A DNA stretch of 64,000 nt from Desulfobacteraceae bacterium Eth-SRB2 (GTDB lineage: Bacteria; Desulfobacterota; Desulfobacteria; Desulfobacterales; UBA11574): NCBI GenBank assembly GCA_004193595.1, contig RPGQ01000077.1, positions 136,091 through 200,090 of the forward strand, given 5' to 3'. The position numbers were made by a program, and so were the translations under genes. The notes below the pieces were generated by a model that worked only from the letters and a program-made list of their open reading frames with translations, was not told the origin of the DNA and did no database searches. This document shows positions 61,032-64,000 of the stretch, one piece after another. Position 1 is the first letter of the stretch. The number at the start of each line of letters is the position of its first letter.

Positions 61032-61868
61032 TGTCATGTTTTTTATCTTTTCATAAGCAAAATTATATATGCTTTGTCGACCATGACATTTTACGCCACA
61101 TGAAGTTTCTGTTGTTGGTACTTGATAAAAAACGACACCAGAAAGTAGCGGAGACTTATGCACTATTTCTCCTTGATTATTGCGTATGAGTGGCACTTGC
61201 CAAAGGCCACCACCGCTCATACCACCAAAACTTATGGGAGCAACGGCTCTACCACCATAACTAACAGGGAACTCAAAATAATCATGTTCTCCAATCAAGA
61301 TGGATTTTTCCGGGCCTCCTGCACCACTTAGGTTGTGAAATTTCTTAATCAAGGTGTACCCGTCTCTCCCAGGTTCTTCGATTGTATCTTCATCAATAAA
61401 ACCGTTGATAAACCAAAAACCATCGTGATGATGAGGAGGGTTTTGAAGCATTTTTTCACGGCGAAGGTCCAAGTTGTAGAAGGTCTTTTTTGCCGCTATG
61501 GCACTCCCTATGGTTTGTCCGAGGATTATTGCACCTAAGTCTGGACCGTCTGAATCAATAGATCCTCGATCGATCTCAAGGTAATAAATTCCTTGTGTAT
61601 CTATCGTATGCTGATGCAGGTTTGGTGTTAGTATAAGCCCCAAACGTCCTTTTAGAGGGAGAATCGAGACGACATGATGTGCTGTCAATATAGCATAGAT
61701 TTTGCCGATAGAAACTAAGGTCCCTGAACCAAGGAGTATGGCATCTTGACCTCGTGACGAAGCTTCAATACGGACAAGTCCAACGATGTATTTAATAATG
61801 TCTCTTGAAGCGGCATCAATAACCTCATCAGGAAGCTCTCCAAGACTCTTTTCTTCAAATATTGGCAT
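61026..61868 (-). CDS. Trypsin-like serine protease domain protein
   Basis: LLGSGTLVSIGKIYAILTAHHVV (His), DGPDLGAIIL (Asp), SFGGMSGGGLW (Ser). Confidence 0.75.
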   Translation of the reverse strand: MPIFEEKSLGELPDEVIDAASRDIIKYIVGLVRIEASSRGQDAILLGSGTLVSIGKIYAILTAHHVVSILPLKGRLGLILTPNLHQHTIDTQGIYYLEIDRGSIDSDGPDLGAIILGQTIGSAIAAKKTFYNLDLRREKMLQNPPHHHDGFWFINGFIDEDTIEEPGRDGYTLIKKFHNLSGAGGPEKSILIGEHDYFEFPVSYGGRAVAPISFGGMSGGGLWQVPLIRNNQGEIVHKSPLLSGVVFYQVPTTETSCGVKCHGRQSIYNFAYEKIKNMTS

Positions 61869-61878
61869 TTGTCCGTAA

Positions 61879-62011
61879 TCCTAACGTTGAGTTAACTTTC
61901 GTGTGAGGCGATGATGCCGTGAAAAGGGTTTTTAAATATTGAAATCACACGGTAATTGTTTGTCAAAAGGCCGCCCTGTCCCACACGACAATGTTGAACG
62001 ACAGGTTATGT
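61879..62011 (-). other. attC-like recombination site 2
   Basis: Minus strand ACATAACCTGTCG...CACACGAAAGTTAACTCAACGTTAGGA; TTAACTCAA-CGTTAGGA end resembles the classical attC 3' consensus (TTAACTCAAGCGTTAGAT); internal CGTGTG/CACACG pairing. Confidence 0.75.
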
Positions 62012-62917
62012 TTTTATTTTCCTTACAGATAGATGTATGTTCCCAAAACGAACGATTGCATCAACTTTTGCCTTCATCACATCAAAAAATGGTATGTGAC
62101 CACTCAGAACCATTGAGAGGTCTTCGCCGTTTACAAGGATAATTCTTGGCGCGTCTCCCGAGAATTTTACAACGGCATTTTCGTCAAAACCGTTTGCAGA
62201 TAAGAACAATCCACGTGTGCTTTGCGCTTTACCACGGATTTTACCGTCAAAAACAGATAAATCCTTTTGTTTGGTTAACCCTTCTGTCCATTTGACCTCT
62301 ACGAGGTAATCAAATTTTTCATACCTGAAATGACCGTCTATTTGTTCCCCGGCGGGAGTACGGTATGGTTTAGAATATTCAAATTCACTAAACTGCAAAA
62401 GGTCAAAAAACAATGTTTCAAGTTTATATCCACGCTGTTGTGGGGTCTCGTCTTGCAATGAAGCAAGCCTTATAAATTCAGCGTTTAGTTCCTCTAACTG
62501 TTTTTTCTGTGAACGTTGTGAATTTACCGCCTTTTTATAGTTTTCGCGGTATTTTTCATGCTCTCTCTTCTTGATTTCATTTTCTATCGGATCTGTACCA
62601 ACTATATCGCGAAACTCTTCAAGAAGCATTTTCGCTTTTTTTTCATCTAAGTTATCTCTATCTGTAACATTTTTTAGTTTGAAAAAGTTCGAAATTATAT
62701 TGTTGATAATTTCTATTTGGTTATTTTCTTCCAAATCAGTTAACAGGTTTCGCATTACCTGGTATTTATTATAAGCCTCTCGAGGATAACGCTGCTGTAA
62801 GGATCTGGCGACACCGCAGCTATCAAGAAAACTATAAAAGCTGCTCCAAAACCAAAAACATGCACCAGATAATGAAACCATCTTTTCTTTAAGTTCAAAA
62901 TTTATTCGTTTTGCCAA
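62006..62917 (-). CDS. PD-(D/E)XK restriction endonuclease-like protein with coiled-coil N-terminus
   Basis: RGYKLETLFFDLLQFSEFEYSKPYRTPAGEQIDGHFRYEKFDYLVEVKWTEGLTKQKDLSVFDGKIRGKAQSTRGLFLS. Confidence 0.78.
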   Translation of the reverse strand: MAKRINFELKEKMVSLSGACFWFWSSFYSFLDSCGVARSLQQRYPREAYNKYQVMRNLLTDLEENNQIEIINNIISNFFKLKNVTDRDNLDEKKAKMLLEEFRDIVGTDPIENEIKKREHEKYRENYKKAVNSQRSQKKQLEELNAEFIRLASLQDETPQQRGYKLETLFFDLLQFSEFEYSKPYRTPAGEQIDGHFRYEKFDYLVEVKWTEGLTKQKDLSVFDGKIRGKAQSTRGLFLSANGFDENAVVKFSGDAPRIILVNGEDLSMVLSGHIPFFDVMKAKVDAIVRFGNIHLSVRKIKT

Positions 62918-62960
62918 TTTCTATTCCTGGTATTTGTTGGTCAATTCTGTGGGACATACA

Positions 62961-63021
62961 GATAACCGGTGCAAATGGAGTGCAGCGGAATTTGCATCCG
63001 AGTTAATTTGTTTTGTTAGGC
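62961..63021 (-). other. attC-like recombination site 1
   Basis: Minus strand GCCTAACAAAACAAATTAACTCGGATGCAAATTCCGCTGCACTCCATTTGCACCGGTTATC: GCCTAAC core, CGGATGCAAAT/ATTTGCACCGG imperfect stem, GTTATC core. Confidence 0.75.
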
Positions 63022-63993
63022 ATTACTTCGATTTGGGAAATCTGATTCATCAATTAGTCGATTTATTGTCACTACTATTTCTGATTTATCGTCCTTCGGT
63101 TTAACAATGTCGATGTGCCCAGCTTTCAATATTGGTATAGCTTCAGAGTCATCTCCCAGAGCTAATGTTTCATCGACAACTTCATCGTTCGTACCATAGA
63201 TTGATCTGACTTGGCATTGATTAGGAACATTCGCTCTGGACCAAGAAGACCATTGGTTATTTAAATCAACCAGAAATGATGACCTTGTACTCAACTCACT
63301 GATTTGTGCTTTTCTAATGAAGGGCACGTGTTTTACCAATTTTGCTAATGGCACACCACTGTGTGGGGATGCAACAAAGGTTATTTGTTTGACCAATTTA
63401 TCAATTGGATTTTCTCTCCAAGCCTGAGATACTAATAATTTTCTGGTTACGATCCCGCCCATGCTGTGACAAATAATTGCTAAAATAGAATTTCTTGAGT
63501 GGTTTCTTATCCAGTTATCAAGATTCCTCGATATATACTGTATTGAAGGCGATTCTTCCCAAATACCTGTAGGATATTGATATACCAAAGACTCGCAGCC
63601 CACCAAGTCTGATAGTATTTTCGGCATTTTCCCAAACGATTTTTCATCCCCTCTCCAACCGTGTACAAATAGCAACTTACCATCGGTCTTTTTTGAAGTT
63701 CTGATCGTTACCTTTATTTTGAAATCATCTGTTATATCAACAACAAAATGATCAGAAATAAATTTTCTTAATACCTCTATGTCTTCTGATTTGGTTGGCT
63801 CATTCTTACTCTTATAGGCCTCTACTAATCTGTCTACAGCTTCTGCATCGAGCTCTCCTTCAAAAATTACACAACCTTTCATGAAGGTAATATTGTAAAT
63901 CCTCGCTTGAGGTACTCCTGTAACAAATGAAAGATCATTGAGAAAGTCCTTACGGTGATTCTCTGCGATGAACTCGGTAAATGACCGATTCAT
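63016..63993 (-). CDS. Alpha/beta hydrolase (lipase/PGAP1-like) with N-terminal adaptor-like region
   Basis: GKLLFVHGWRGDEKSF, ICHSMGG nucleophile elbow (GHSMGG-like); N-terminal VTGVPQARIYNITFMKGCVIFEGELDAEAVDRLVEAYKSK. Confidence 0.8.
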   Translation of the reverse strand: MNRSFTEFIAENHRKDFLNDLSFVTGVPQARIYNITFMKGCVIFEGELDAEAVDRLVEAYKSKNEPTKSEDIEVLRKFISDHFVVDITDDFKIKVTIRTSKKTDGKLLFVHGWRGDEKSFGKMPKILSDLVGCESLVYQYPTGIWEESPSIQYISRNLDNWIRNHSRNSILAIICHSMGGIVTRKLLVSQAWRENPIDKLVKQITFVASPHSGVPLAKLVKHVPFIRKAQISELSTRSSFLVDLNNQWSSWSRANVPNQCQVRSIYGTNDEVVDETLALGDDSEAIPILKAGHIDIVKPKDDKSEIVVTINRLIDESDFPNRSNA

Positions 63994-64000
63994 TCGAATA

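Noticed and set aside
1-64000. tRNA, rRNA genes and CRISPR arrays
   Set aside because: No recognisable tRNA cloverleaf/GTTCRANNC arms in context, no rRNA motifs and no regularly spaced direct repeats noticed by eye.

Overview
64-kb window that reads as the genome of a sulfate-reducing deltaproteobacterium (Desulfobacterales-like). The evidence is a canonical dsrA-dsrB-dsrD-dsrN (cobyrinate a,c-diamide synthase) block, a class III tetraheme cytochrome c, tatB/tatC, an HdrA/QmoA-type fragment and a TRAP binding protein. About 7-38.5 kb is an ordinary chromosome with housekeeping genes: aminotransferases, RmuC, AI-2E/PerM transporter, aminopeptidase P, NUDIX, YqeY, SLT, UTP-glucose uridylyltransferase, IlvE, DapA-like, MltA, MoaC. 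Its intergenic regions hold several families of short palindromic or MITE-like repeats, some with visible target-site duplications. About 38.8-64 kb is accessory DNA: an SNF2 helicase/SWIM/small-protein/DUF6398-like operon, a Fic protein, a Y1 (RAYT/IS200-like) transposase, a frameshifted YhcG nuclease plus Type IIG R-M gene, a DUF262 + DUF3696-type ATPase + third-gene module, a ~3.8-kb inverted duplication, a truncated tyrosine recombinase, and an array of small minus-strand genes separated by attC-like sites (integron cassettes without a visible intI). Strongest leads: the attC-bounded cassette array at the right end (hydrolase with N-terminal adaptor-like region, PD-(D/E)XK nuclease, trypsin-like protease, small unknown protein); a stand-alone bacterial CULT (cereblon-type thalidomide-binding fold) protein at ~11.85-12.2 kb; the DUF262/AAA/third-gene defence-like module; and the repeat families. 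Caution: 0.8-2.2 kb and ~47.6-59.3 kb show homopolymer-type frameshifts and fold-back inverted copies, so sequencing or assembly error must be excluded there. All calls are from reading sequence and translations only; no database search was run.
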